Part shown: positions 25,948 through 35,376 of the stretch, one piece after another | How positions within the stretch are numbered: the first letter of the stretch is position 1 | How the letters are laid out: each line of letters begins with the position of its first letter | From: Actinophytocola algeriensis | Lineage (GTDB): Bacteria > Actinomycetota > Actinomycetes > Mycobacteriales > Pseudonocardiaceae | Direction of reading: 5' to 3' | Assembly: GCF_014203735.1 (NCBI RefSeq) | Contig: NZ_JACHJQ010000005.1 | Span: forward strand, 248,001 to 312,000 | Length of the DNA stretch: 64,000 nucleotides | Program-made: the position numbers and the translations under genes | Notes under the pieces: generated by a model | Told to the model about the DNA's origin: nothing | The model's database searches: none | Seen by the model: the letters and a program-made list of their open reading frames with translations, nothing else

Positions 25948-26027
25948 GTTCTGCCCCCGGGGTCCGCTCGTAGCGCTCGATCCCGTCGGCGTACCCCCGG
26001 ACCCAGCGCGTAACCGGAGCACCGCAC

Positions 26028-26067
26028 CGGCGGGGCCGAAGGACCCGGCAAACGTTGGTGGACAGCT
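26028..26067. repeat. Partial copy of the CTAG-ended repeat
   Basis: The stretch GGACCCGGCAAACGTTGGTGG (26041 onward) ending in ACAGCTAG is nearly the same as the right end of the 7475-7864 element. As there, the terminal CTAG carries the TAG stop of the adjacent leftward gene. Only one end was found here. Confidence 0.5.
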
Positions 26068-26320
26068 AGGGCGTGTCGAGTGTTCTTTCGTTGTCCGGCG
26101 GCTGGACTTCGATGATCGACCCGGTGGCGATGAAGTCGACCGGGCCCGCGTCCTCGTGCTGGGGCAGCCGGACCCCGACCCACAGTTGCCCCGAGACCGG
26201 TTCCGCGAGAACGGGACCGACCACCACGGCCATGCGGCGCCGCTCCGGGTCGCGGTCGCTCGCCGCGACCCGGTAGACCACCATCGACCCGTGTTCGGGT
26301 TCGTGCGCCGCCGGAATCAT
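26066..26320 (-). CDS. Small hypothetical protein, stress promoter
   Basis: Protein of 84 residues beginning MIPAAHEPEHGSMVVYRV, predicted as a small beta-rich domain with no signal peptide. A textbook SD (GAGGAGGAAAG) lies before the ATG at 26320, and a GTGT-N15-GGGTAT promoter is at 26383-26359. The stop codon is the TAG of a dispersed repeat end, so the original C-terminus may have been altered by insertion. The family was not recognised. Confidence 0.6.
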   Translation of the reverse strand: MIPAAHEPEHGSMVVYRVAASDRDPERRRMAVVVGPVLAEPVSGQLWVGVRLPQHEDAGPVDFIATGSIIEVQPPDNERTLDTP

Positions 26321-26358
26321 GGAGCTTTCCTCCTCATCGTGAATTCCCGTTCACGGGC

Positions 26359-26383
26359 ATACCCGTGACGCGGGTACTGACAC
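26359..26383 (-). promoter_or_regulatory. SigB/SigF-type promoter of the 84-residue protein gene
   Basis: Minus strand GTGT (26383-26380), 15-nt spacer, GGGTAT (26364-26359), with a leader of about 30 nt that contains a strong SD. Confidence 0.7.
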
Positions 26384-26521
26384 GTGGCCGGCACGAGCTG
26401 TAACCGGATTTCGCGGGCACCCGTCGGGCGCCCGCCCCGGGCGTCACGGAGACACACACGGCGACGGTCGGCGACCGTGTCCATAATGTTTGTTTGTGAA
26501 ACGTATGGGGGTGAGATCGTC

Positions 26522-27637
26522 ATGACGACGGGACTGGGCATCGCCGCGCGCCCGGCTGGTCGCGGCCTGGTTGTTCAGGTGACCGGGATTCTCGGTGATG
26601 GCGAGGGCGACCACGCGTCGTTGCGGGGTGTGGTATCGGCACTGCCACCACCGGAAGTGGCCGTGTTCGACCTGCGCGAGGTCCAGCTGCTGACGGTCGC
26701 CGGGGTACGTGAGTTGTTGACCGTGGCGCGGACCCTCGGCGCGCGCGGAGTGCGCTGCGGCGTCGTGGTCGACGCGGGCGGCGCCGTCGGCTCGGTGCTG
26801 CGGGCGGCGGCGCTGCCGTCGGAACTCGACGTGTTCGACGCCGTGGACGAAGCGCTGACCGGCGTGCCGCGGCAACCCGAGGTGGACTCGCCCTCCGGAT
26901 CTGACCTGGACGAGCTCGCGGTGCGGTTCACGTCGTTGACGCAGATGCTGATAAAGGACACCACGGTCGACGCGACACTGCGCAGGGTCGTGGGCGCGGC
27001 CCGGTCCATCGTGCCAGGAGCAGACCTGGTGAGCGTCACTCTGCGCGATCCGGCGGGAGTGTTCTTCACCCCGGTGGAGACCAGCGCGGTGGCCGGCACG
27101 CTGGACCGGGTCCAGTACCGGACCGGGCAGGGCCCGTGCCTCGACGCCGCCCGCCCCGACGGTCCCGCGTACGCGGCCAGTGACGACCTGGCCACCGAGG
27201 TCCGCTGGCCCCACTTCGTCAAGGCGGCCGCCGAGCACGAGGTGACCGCGGTGCTCTCCACCGACCTGCACACCCACGGACCCGTCGCCGTTGGCGGCGC
27301 GCTCAACATCTACTCCACGAAGGCCCGCGGCCTTGACGACCACGACCGGCACGCCGCGCTGTTGCTGGCCACCCACGCCGCACTGGCCCTGGCCCACACC
27401 GTCGCCACCGAACAAGCCATGCTGCACAACCAGAACCTGCACCGCGCGAGCGAAAGCCGTGACGTGATCGGCCAGGCGAAAGGCATCCTCATGGCCCGGC
27501 AGGGGATGACCGCCGACGAAGCGTTCGAGGTGCTGAGCCACACCTCCCAGAACCTCAACATAAAACTCGTCGATCTCGCCCGCACCCTCGCCCACCACCC
27601 CGACAGTCTCGACACACCCGTACGCCCACGGCGGTAA
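26522..27637 (+). CDS. STAS-GAF-ANTAR regulatory protein
   Basis: Protein of 371 residues with three domains. Residues 1-115 are STAS-like, 130-300 form a GAF domain (TSLTQMLIKDTTVDATLRRV through the TGQGPCLDA core), and 310-365 form an ANTAR RNA-binding domain (IGQAKGILMARQGMTADEAFEVL). ANTAR proteins act by anti-termination on paired hairpins. In the STAS part the position of the phosphorylated serine is Val (LLTVAGV compared with FLGSAGL in the 16.3-kb antagonist), so it cannot be switched by the usual kinase. SD GGGGGTGAG lies before the ATG at 26522. GAF-ANTAR proteins in actinobacteria respond to redox or small ligands. Confidence 0.82.
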   Translation: MTTGLGIAARPAGRGLVVQVTGILGDGEGDHASLRGVVSALPPPEVAVFDLREVQLLTVAGVRELLTVARTLGARGVRCGVVVDAGGAVGSVLRAAALPSELDVFDAVDEALTGVPRQPEVDSPSGSDLDELAVRFTSLTQMLIKDTTVDATLRRVVGAARSIVPGADLVSVTLRDPAGVFFTPVETSAVAGTLDRVQYRTGQGPCLDAARPDGPAYAASDDLATEVRWPHFVKAAAEHEVTAVLSTDLHTHGPVAVGGALNIYSTKARGLDDHDRHAALLLATHAALALAHTVATEQAMLHNQNLHRASESRDVIGQAKGILMARQGMTADEAFEVLSHTSQNLNIKLVDLARTLAHHPDSLDTPVRPRR

Positions 27638-27690
27638 TCACCACTTCGAGTGAAACCCTGACGCCGCAGGCGACCGCGGTCCTGAGCCGT

Positions 27691-27715
27691 GGTTCACGGC
27701 TCGTGCCGCGGGTAG
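27691..27715 (+). promoter_or_regulatory. Possible SigB/SigF-like promoter (weak match)
   Basis: GGTT (27691-27694), 15-nt spacer, GGGTAG (27710-27715). The last -10 base deviates. It ends 8 nt before the ATG at 27724, the same near-leaderless geometry as the stronger sites. Confidence 0.4.
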
Positions 27716-27723
27716 CCCGTCGC

Positions 27724-28278
27724 ATGGGACTTCATGAGATCCTGCGGCGTACCGAGTCGGTCACCGCGGTGGACGAACCCGCAGGCGCGCTCGCGCGCAC
27801 CATCGCCAAGATCCTCCCGAGGAAGGCCGCAGAGCTTCTGCGCGGATCCTGGCTCGGGCATCCGGTGCACCCGCTGCTCGTGACGTTGCCGATCGGTGCG
27901 TGGACCAGTTCCGCCGTGCTCGACTGCCTCGGCAGGCGCACCGCGGCACGCCAGCTGATCGGCCTCGGTCTCGCCGCCGTGCCGGTGACGGTGCTGGCAG
28001 GCGCCGCCGACTATCCCGACCTGACCACCGCGCAGCGGCGAACCGGGGTGGCGCACGCCGCGGTGAACTCGGTGGCCACCGCCTTCCTCCTCGCCTCGTA
28101 CGTCTGCCGTACTCGTGGCAAGCACCAGGCGGGCATCGCCCTGAGTGCGGTCGGCCTGGTCACGCTGAGCATCGGTGGTGCACTCGGCGGCCACCTGGCC
28201 TACGCACAAGGCGGCGGGGTCTACCGGTACCAGGAGCCACCGTTCGTCCGGCACACCGAACCTGCGACGGCCTCCTGA
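27724..28278 (+). CDS. DUF2231 membrane protein
   Basis: Protein of 184 residues with four membrane helices. The DUF2231 signature is WLGHPVHPLLVTLPIGAW near residue 40, with its conserved histidines, and further helices follow to about residue 165. The domain occurs beside Rieske ferredoxins and cytochromes and may bind heme, but its function is unproven. GTG 27703 is an alternative start. A strong hairpin follows the stop. Confidence 0.8.
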   Translation: MGLHEILRRTESVTAVDEPAGALARTIAKILPRKAAELLRGSWLGHPVHPLLVTLPIGAWTSSAVLDCLGRRTAARQLIGLGLAAVPVTVLAGAADYPDLTTAQRRTGVAHAAVNSVATAFLLASYVCRTRGKHQAGIALSAVGLVTLSIGGALGGHLAYAQGGGVYRYQEPPFVRHTEPATAS

Positions 28279-28302
28279 CCCACGACAAAGTCGGCAACGG
28301 CT

Positions 28303-28331
28303 GAGCGGCGCCCCTCCGTGGGGCGCCGCTC
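28303..28331. terminator. Bidirectional terminator hairpin
   Basis: GAGCGGCGCCCC (28303-28314) pairs perfectly with 28320-28331 across a 5-nt loop, between convergent DUF2231 and DUF3618 genes. Confidence 0.7.
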
Positions 28332-28345
28332 GGGTGACACAGCCG

Positions 28346-28972
28346 TCAGGAACGGTTGTCCTGCACGGAGTTCCTGGCCTCGCCCGCACGGTCGGTGACG
28401 TCCTCGACGGCCGACCGGGTGTCGTCGCGGACGGTCTGCGTGGCGTCCGCCGCGGTCGACTTCACGGCCTCCGCCGCGTGCTGTGCCGGCTCCCGCAGGT
28501 TCTCCTTGAGGTCCTCGGCGACGTTGCTGACCTGTTCCTTGACCGCGCCGCTGTGGTCACTCGCCCACTTGGTCGCCTGTTCGGCGAGTTCCTGTTCCTG
28601 CTTGCTCGGCGGCGCCAGCGTCGACAGGAGCCAGCCGGCGCCGAACGCGATGAGTCCGGCCGCGATGGGGTTGCCCTCGGTGCCACGGCGGACCGCCTGC
28701 GGGGCTTCCCGCACCGTTTCCTTGGCGCCCTGGGCGGTCTCGCGCATCGACTGTGCGGCGTCGTCGGCCATCGACGATGCCGAGTCCGCGGTGTCGGAGG
28801 CCGAGCCCATCACGCGGTCCCGCATGGTGTACATGGCACCCCTTGCCCGGTTCATCCTCCGCTGCACGACCCGGGACGGCGTGACCTTCTCGGCGAGCAG
28901 GTCGACGTCGGTGCTCAGGTTGTGCTGGGTGCGTTCGATCTGGCTGCGAAGCCGGTCGGGATCGGTGGTCAT
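28346..28972 (-). CDS. DUF3618 membrane-associated stress protein
   Basis: Protein of 208 residues. Residues 1-45 hold the DUF3618 motif (a DPDRLRSQIERTQHNLSTDV-type start, then VTPSRVVQRR). The middle has one hydrophobic helix (GLIAFGAGWLLSTLAPP, about 125-140). The rest is Ala/Glu/Lys/Thr-rich helix resembling LEA or apolipoprotein repeats. It is last in a three-gene operon joined by ATGA overlaps, with the stress promoter upstream at 30.15 kb. Probably it lines the inner face of the membrane during osmotic or desiccation stress. Confidence 0.8.
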   Translation of the reverse strand: MTTDPDRLRSQIERTQHNLSTDVDLLAEKVTPSRVVQRRMNRARGAMYTMRDRVMGSASDTADSASSMADDAAQSMRETAQGAKETVREAPQAVRRGTEGNPIAAGLIAFGAGWLLSTLAPPSKQEQELAEQATKWASDHSGAVKEQVSNVAEDLKENLREPAQHAAEAVKSTAADATQTVRDDTRSAVEDVTDRAGEARNSVQDNRS

Positions 28973-29397
28973 GACATGTTTCCTTTCAGCGCGTCCGGGA
29001 CCTGCTTCATGGTGTCCACGGTGCGTTCGGGCGTCGGGTTCATGGCGCGAAGCGTGCGGCGCCCGGTCGCGAACAGGACGGCGCCCGCGATGGCCCAGAG
29101 CACCGCGACGATGAGTGCGGCGAGGCCCTCGTCCATCACGTTGGCGAGGGCCCCCCACACGGCGATCGACAGGAACAGCACGCAGAGCCAGGCGGCCATG
29201 CCCGCGCCCGCCATCATCCCCGCGCCCTTGCCGGCTTTACCTGCTTCCGCGCGGATCTCTGCCTTGGCCAGCAGGACCTCCTGCCGCATCAGCGTGGAAA
29301 GGTCCCTGGACACGCTGCCGAGCAGGTCGCCGACCGACATGTCCTCGACGTCCGGCCGTTCTCTCGCGCTGCCGGGACTTCCGGTGGGGGTGTTCAT
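28969..29397 (-). CDS. Phage holin family (PF07332) membrane protein
   Basis: Protein of 142 residues. An amphipathic N-terminal helix (SVGDLLGSVSRDLSTLMRQE, about 21-40) is followed by two membrane helices (about 60-115). This is the standard PF07332 layout. Despite the domain name these are host envelope proteins, not phage lysis proteins. Both ends overlap neighbours by ATGA, so synthesis of the three proteins is coupled. Confidence 0.82.
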   Translation of the reverse strand: MNTPTGSPGSARERPDVEDMSVGDLLGSVSRDLSTLMRQEVLLAKAEIRAEAGKAGKGAGMMAGAGMAAWLCVLFLSIAVWGALANVMDEGLAALIVAVLWAIAGAVLFATGRRTLRAMNPTPERTVDTMKQVPDALKGNMS

Positions 29398-30092
29398 CGG
29401 TTCACCGGCCCCCTCTGCGGGTCCCACGTCTGCACGGCGGGCGGCACCGGCGATGGCGGATAGGCGGGCACCTCCGGACTGTCGTAGGGCGGGGTCGCCG
29501 CGTGCCGCGGCGGGGTGGGTTCGGACGGCCACGACGGCGACCGCCGTTCGGCGCCGTCGCGCCCGTCGCCGGTACCGGAGTCGTCGCTCCGCGCGGCGAT
29601 CGCGCCGCGGGTCAGGCGCCCGACAGCCACACCGGCGAGTGCCGCCCCGAGGAGGAACACGCCGGGCTTGCGGCGGGCGAACCGTCGTACCTCGTCGAGG
29701 AGGTCGCCGGGTTCGCGGTGCTCGAGCCACGACGCCGCGCTCTGGGTGCGGTCCGCGACCTGCCGCGCGACCTCTGACGCGACTCCTTGCTCCTCGGTCT
29801 TCTCCGACATCTGCCGCAGCTGCGTGGCGAGGGTGTGCAGCCCGTCGGCCGCCCGCTGCTGGCCCTGTCTGGCCTGACCGGTCAGCTGTTCCCTGCTTTC
29901 ACGCAGGAGATCGCGGGCTTGCTGTTTGGTCTCCTCGGCGACCCGGCTCGCCTGCTCCCCGACGGTGCCTGCGACCTCGCCGCCCTTGTCCGTCGCGGTC
30001 CTGGCGACATCGGCCGCCTCGTCCCGCGCGACCTCGGGTGTCGAACGTTGTTGCGATTCCGGTGATGTGGGACCACCGTACTGCTGTGTCAT
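29394..30092 (-). CDS. Helical membrane-associated protein, first gene of stress operon
   Basis: Protein of 232 residues. Residues 15-135 form a long Ala/Gln/Glu-rich amphipathic helix region with apolipoprotein-like spacing. One membrane helix (FLLGAALAGVAVGRLTRGAIA) lies near residue 160, and a Pro-rich tail follows. The ATG at 30092 has SD GGAGG 7 nt upstream; a TTG at 30110 is less likely. The promoter GAAT-N15-GGGTAT at 30157-30133 should drive this and the next two genes. Confidence 0.75.
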   Translation of the reverse strand: MTQQYGGPTSPESQQRSTPEVARDEAADVARTATDKGGEVAGTVGEQASRVAEETKQQARDLLRESREQLTGQARQGQQRAADGLHTLATQLRQMSEKTEEQGVASEVARQVADRTQSAASWLEHREPGDLLDEVRRFARRKPGVFLLGAALAGVAVGRLTRGAIAARSDDSGTGDGRDGAERRSPSWPSEPTPPRHAATPPYDSPEVPAYPPSPVPPAVQTWDPQRGPVNR

Positions 30093-30132
30093 CGTGCGCC
30101 TCCACGTCAAGTCGGTTCGTGGTGGCGCAAGG

Positions 30133-30157
30133 CATACCCTGGCCGGGAAGTCATATT
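30133..30157 (-). promoter_or_regulatory. SigB/SigF-type promoter of the DUF3618/holin operon
   Basis: Minus strand GAAT (30157-30154), 15-nt spacer, GGGTAT (30138-30133). The predicted leader of about 34 nt carries the SD. Confidence 0.65.
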
Positions 30158-30475
30158 CCGTCGTCGCGGGATTTCACCGAACTCGGGGTCCGCGCCCTGG
30201 TCCGGGGCCGCGATGCCCGCGTACATCAGTTGCGCCAGGGTGGCGTGGACGGCGATGGCGACACCGAGCAGCACCAGACGTGCGGGCACACCGGGGCGGT
30301 GCGGAGCGGGATCCGGGCCCGCGATGAGCCACGCGAACAGGTAGCCGGCGACGAGGAAGTGCAGGTGCACTAGGTGATGGCGGTCTCGTTGTGGGTGGTG
30401 ACCTGGTAGAGCGGCGTGGTGTAGAGCGCGACGAGGCCACCGAGGTTGAGCAGCAGGACCGCGGCCGGGCAACCC
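30145..30475 (-). pseudogene. ctaG: Remnant of cytochrome c oxidase assembly protein CtaG
   Basis: Two adjacent frames on the minus strand give consecutive parts of a CtaG-type membrane protein. One reads AAVLLLNLGGLVALYTTPLY up to a stop near 30372. The next reads HHLVHLHFLVAGYLFAW followed by LIAGPDPAPHRPG and QLMYAG. A single missing base near 30380 (GCCC to GCC) accounts for the shift. The N-terminal helices and the usual C-terminal MYYGGD segment are absent. It is therefore a decayed copper-insertion factor gene. Confidence 0.7.
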
Positions 30476-30562
30476 GATCTCGGACACGTCGCCGTGAGTT
30501 CCGGACGAAGCGCGCGCGTTCACCGCCACCGGTTCACCTCTCACCGTGGTCCGATCGAACGC

Positions 30563-30587
30563 ATACCCCGGTGAGGAGTGGCGAAAC
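30563..30587 (-). promoter_or_regulatory. SigB/SigF-type promoter upstream of the ctaG remnant
   Basis: Minus strand GTTT (30587-30584), 15-nt spacer, GGGTAT (30568-30563), an exact consensus match. It now points into the broken ctaG region. A GTG with an upstream GAGAGGTGA at about 30528 could be translated from it. Confidence 0.65.
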
Positions 30588-30642
30588 TGGTCGGACGGGC
30601 GTGTACTCGAAGGTGGATCGGCTGGGACAGGAAGGGCCGACG

Positions 30643-30843
30643 ATGACGTCCGACCGTGTGCTGCGGCTGTCCATCCTGCGTGGGTGCGAGGGCTTCGGCG
30701 CGACCGGGTTCGTCCACACTCGACGAGGTCGAGGTCGAGGTGGTCCGCTATGCCGGGAGTCCCCGGCAGTGAGCGTGCTGGTGTTCCTCGGCGGCGCGGC
30801 GGGAAGGCGCTTCCGCGACACCGTGTTCGACTCAGGACCGTAG
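30643..30843 (+). CDS. Doubtful 66-residue ORF
   Basis: The ATG at 30643 has a good SD (AGGAAGGG) and the start MTSDRVLRLSILRGCEGFGA looks protein-like. The middle (TRRGRGRGG) is low-complexity, and a neighbouring frame there reads TLDEVEVEVVRYAGSP, which looks more natural. This may be a short frameshifted thioredoxin-like gene. It overlaps the end of the convergent lipase gene by 12 nt. Confidence 0.3.
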   Translation: MTSDRVLRLSILRGCEGFGATGFVHTRRGRGRGGPLCRESPAVSVLVFLGGAAGRRFRDTVFDSGP

Positions 30844-31845
30844 CCAGTCGAGCACGGAGTCGTAGACGGTGTCGTGGTTCAGCAGGTCGAAGTGGTGCAG
30901 GCCGCCGAGCCATCGGTGGTCCGCCGTCTGCGTGCGGTCGCCCGCACTGGCCGGGGTCACGAGCAGATCGCCGATCAGCCGCGCCGACAGACTGGTCTGC
31001 GAGCGGGCGAGTGTCACGAACACGAAGCACTGCCGCACGCCGGGAGGCGGGGTCGGCGCCGTCTTCGGGGCGGAACCGGTTGGCTGGCTCCGGTGTACGT
31101 GCCCGAGGGCGAGGTCCTTGATGCCGTCGCTGCGCAGGGCGAGGAGACGGGCCAGCGGCGCGGTGATGATGAACCGGTCCAGCACACTGCCCGCCCATGC
31201 CGCGACGCGTTCGAGGTGCGCCCCTGTGTGCGGGGTGCCGAGGCACACCACTTTGATCACCCGCGAAAGCCACGCGCGGCCCTGTTCGTGCGCCTGCAGC
31301 ACCGCGCTGCGCACCACCAGACCACCCATGGAGTGGCCGACGAGCACGAGATCGGTCACGGGCACGGGCCAGGCGTCGACGAGGTCGGAGAGCAGGCCGA
31401 CGAGCTCGTTCCCGTTGTCGCTCACGCGCCGGCCGGTGTTGTAGCGGAGGTAGACCGGCGTGCTGGGCAGGTCGACGGCGAGACGGCTGCCGAAGTCGGT
31501 GCCGGTGCGGGACTTCTCCGGTGCGGGCTGGTGGAACCAGGAACGTTCGGTTTCGACCAGCCCGTGGACGAACACCACCACCCGTCCGGACGCGCGGGGG
31601 AACTCCGCCGCGATCGCGTCCCCGGTCACCTCGACAGGCCGTCCCTCGACGCGAACGGTCATCGCGGCGGGCAACGTGCCACCGCGGGCGTCCGCGTTCT
31701 CACCGAACACCCCGTTCGCGATGCCGACGGCACGCTGGCCAACGCCGGACTCCGCCACCAGCCGCACTGGCGCGGTCGCGACGTTCACGACCTCGTCGAA
31801 CACCTTGGGAAGATCGGGAAGTAGAACCCACCCTCTGCCGCTCAC
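30832..31845 (-). CDS. Alpha/beta hydrolase, PGAP1-like lipase/esterase
   Basis: Protein of 337 residues. The oxyanion strand VVFVHGLVETERSW is at about 90-103, the nucleophile elbow GHSMGG at about 170-175, and the putative catalytic His is in GLHHFDLLNHDTVY near the C-terminus. There is no clear signal peptide. The start GTG at 31845 has SD GAAGGTGG. A GTGT-N15-GGGTAT promoter at 31921-31897 places it in the stress set. It is divergent from the fur-like gene. Confidence 0.8.
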   Translation of the reverse strand: MSGRGWVLLPDLPKVFDEVVNVATAPVRLVAESGVGQRAVGIANGVFGENADARGGTLPAAMTVRVEGRPVEVTGDAIAAEFPRASGRVVVFVHGLVETERSWFHQPAPEKSRTGTDFGSRLAVDLPSTPVYLRYNTGRRVSDNGNELVGLLSDLVDAWPVPVTDLVLVGHSMGGLVVRSAVLQAHEQGRAWLSRVIKVVCLGTPHTGAHLERVAAWAGSVLDRFIITAPLARLLALRSDGIKDLALGHVHRSQPTGSAPKTAPTPPPGVRQCFVFVTLARSQTSLSARLIGDLLVTPASAGDRTQTADHRWLGGLHHFDLLNHDTVYDSVLDWLRS

Positions 31846-31896
31846 CGTGCCACCTTCGACTCAGGTCGTCGCCAGGTGACGACCGCGAAGCCGTGC

Positions 31897-31921
31897 ATAC
31901 CCGCACCGGCGAAGCTCACAC
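31897..31921 (-). promoter_or_regulatory. SigB/SigF-type promoter of the lipase gene
   Basis: Minus strand GTGT (31921-31918), 15-nt spacer, GGGTAT (31902-31897), about 50 nt before the GTG at 31845. Confidence 0.65.
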
Positions 31922-31934
31922 CTGAGGTGAACGT

Positions 31935-31970
31935 AATTTTGACTTGTTCCAGATAATCGTTCTATGGTCG
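31935..31970 (+). promoter_or_regulatory. AT-rich promoter/operator of fur-katG
   Basis: An AT-rich patch in otherwise GC-rich DNA. TTTTGACTTG gives a -35-like TTGACT, and TATGGT lies 18 nt further on as a -10-like box. The segment GATAATCGTTCTA is the sort of sequence bound by actinobacterial FurA/CatR repressors upstream of their own gene. Confidence 0.5.
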
Positions 31971-31974
31971 TGGC

Positions 31975-32400
31975 GTGACGGTGGACTTCGAGGCACAGCT
32001 GCGGGCGGTCTCGTTGCGCGTGACCCGGCCCCGGCTGGCGGTGCTGGCCGCGCTGCGCGACCATCCGCACGTGGACACGCACACGGTGATCGCGCTGGTG
32101 CGCGACGAGCTGCCCACCGTGTCCCACCAGGCGATTTACGATGTGCTGCAGGCGCTCACCGACGTCGGTCTGGTGCGTCGCATCCAGCCCGCGGGCGCGA
32201 CCGCGCGCTACGAGTCCAGGGTGGGCGACAACCACCACCACGTCGTGTGCCGCTCGTGCGGCGCGATCGCGGACGTCGACTGTGCCGTCGGCCACGCCCC
32301 CTGTCTCACCGCCTCGGACGACCACGGGTTCGTGGTCGACGAGGCGGAGGTCGTCTACTGGGGAACCTGCCCCCGCTGTGCGACCGCACCCACCTCCTAA
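31975..32400 (+). CDS. Fur-family peroxide-responsive repressor (FurA/CatR type)
   Basis: Protein of 141 residues. Residues 1-80 form the winged helix, with the DNA-recognition segment HQAIYDVLQALTDVGLV. The metal site includes NHHHVVC (86-92) and C95, with a second CPRC near the C-terminus for the structural zinc. The gene precedes katG by 26 nt. This is the standard actinobacterial arrangement in which the Fur protein represses itself and katG until peroxide oxidises it. The start is GTG with little leader sequence. Confidence 0.88.
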   Translation: MTVDFEAQLRAVSLRVTRPRLAVLAALRDHPHVDTHTVIALVRDELPTVSHQAIYDVLQALTDVGLVRRIQPAGATARYESRVGDNHHHVVCRSCGAIADVDCAVGHAPCLTASDDHGFVVDEAEVVYWGTCPRCATAPTS

Positions 32401-32426
32401 AGATCCGCCACATCGGAAGGAAGTAG

Positions 32427-34697
<2,271 letters not shown>

Positions 34698-34708
34698 CCC
34701 GCTTCATC

Positions 34709-34748
34709 GATGAGCCCGGCCGATCCGTCAGGATCGACCGGGCTCATC
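34709..34748 (+). terminator. Terminator after katG
   Basis: An 18-bp stem (34709-34726 with 34731-34748, one mismatch) with a 4-nt loop GTCA, starting 12 nt after the katG stop. Confidence 0.8.
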
Positions 34749-34820
34749 TGTGTTTCGGCGCCGCCCCGGCGTTCCGGTGCCACTGGCGGCCGAGCCAGGC
34801 GGACAAATCGGAATTGGGTG

Positions 34821-34847
34821 GCATACCCGGAGGCGCGGTGGGTAGTC
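34821..34847. promoter_or_regulatory. Overlapping SigB/SigF-like elements on both strands
   Basis: Plus strand GCAT (34821-34824), 15 nt, GGGTAG (34840-34845). Minus strand GACT (34847-34844), 15 nt, GGGTAT (34828-34823). The two share the same 27 bp. The plus-strand site could drive the DUF4383 operon; no gene is seen for the minus-strand site. Confidence 0.4.
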
Positions 34848-34926
34848 ACGCGGCGAGGTGGCCCCGGCCGGTGAGTTCTCACGCGGTCGGTGTCACGACT
34901 TTCCTCCGGACGAAGGAGAAATCGTC

Positions 34927-35376
34927 ATGACCGATTCCCGAGCTTCCACCGCGACCCACCCGGTGCGGACGGCCGCCATGGTGGTCGCCGCCGTGTTCCT
35001 GCTCGTCGGGGTGGCGGGGTTCATACCCGGTGTCACGACGGACTACGACGGGATGACCTTCGCGGGGCACGAGTCGACCGCGATGTTGCTGGGCGTCTTC
35101 CACGTCTCGATCCTGCACAACATCGTGCACCTGTTGTTCGGCATCGTGGGTCTCGCGCTGGCGAGGTCGGTGTCCGGTGCGACCGGGTTCCTGATCGGTG
35201 GCGGTGCGGTGTACCTGGTGCTGTGGCTGTACGGAGTCGTGATCGACCACGACAGCCCGGCCAACTTCGTGCCGCTCAACACCGCCGACAACTGGCTGCA
35301 CCTGTTCCTCGGCGTCGGCATGGTCGGTCTGGGCCTGGCGCTGCGCCGCGCCGGCACCAGGGGAGCACGAGCATGA
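34927..35376 (+). CDS. DUF4383 membrane protein
   Basis: Protein of 149 residues with four membrane helices. The conserved segments GVFHVSILHNIVHLLFGIVGL (about 55-75) and TADNWLHLFLGVGMVGLGL (about 118-137) carry the family histidines. Its function is unknown; it is frequent in actinobacterial stress regions. SD GAAGGAG precedes the ATG. It overlaps the next gene by ATGA and begins an operon running to the alcohol dehydrogenase. Confidence 0.82.
   Translation: MTDSRASTATHPVRTAAMVVAAVFLLVGVAGFIPGVTTDYDGMTFAGHESTAMLLGVFHVSILHNIVHLLFGIVGLALARSVSGATGFLIGGGAVYLVLWLYGVVIDHDSPANFVPLNTADNWLHLFLGVGMVGLGLALRRAGTRGARA

Noticed and set aside
28969-29397. Phage lysis holin or prophage
   Set aside because: The PF07332 name is historical. 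There are no phage genes nearby and the gene is coupled to host stress genes.
30107-31273. Long minus-strand frame containing part of CtaG
   Set aside because: Its first two thirds are antisense to the lipase region in another frame and not protein-like. Only the last third matches CtaG, so it was reported as a pseudogene fragment.
35018-35030. GCATACCC-like string within the DUF4383 gene
   Set aside because: It lies inside conserved coding sequence (GFIPGV) and has no gene start downstream on the minus strand.
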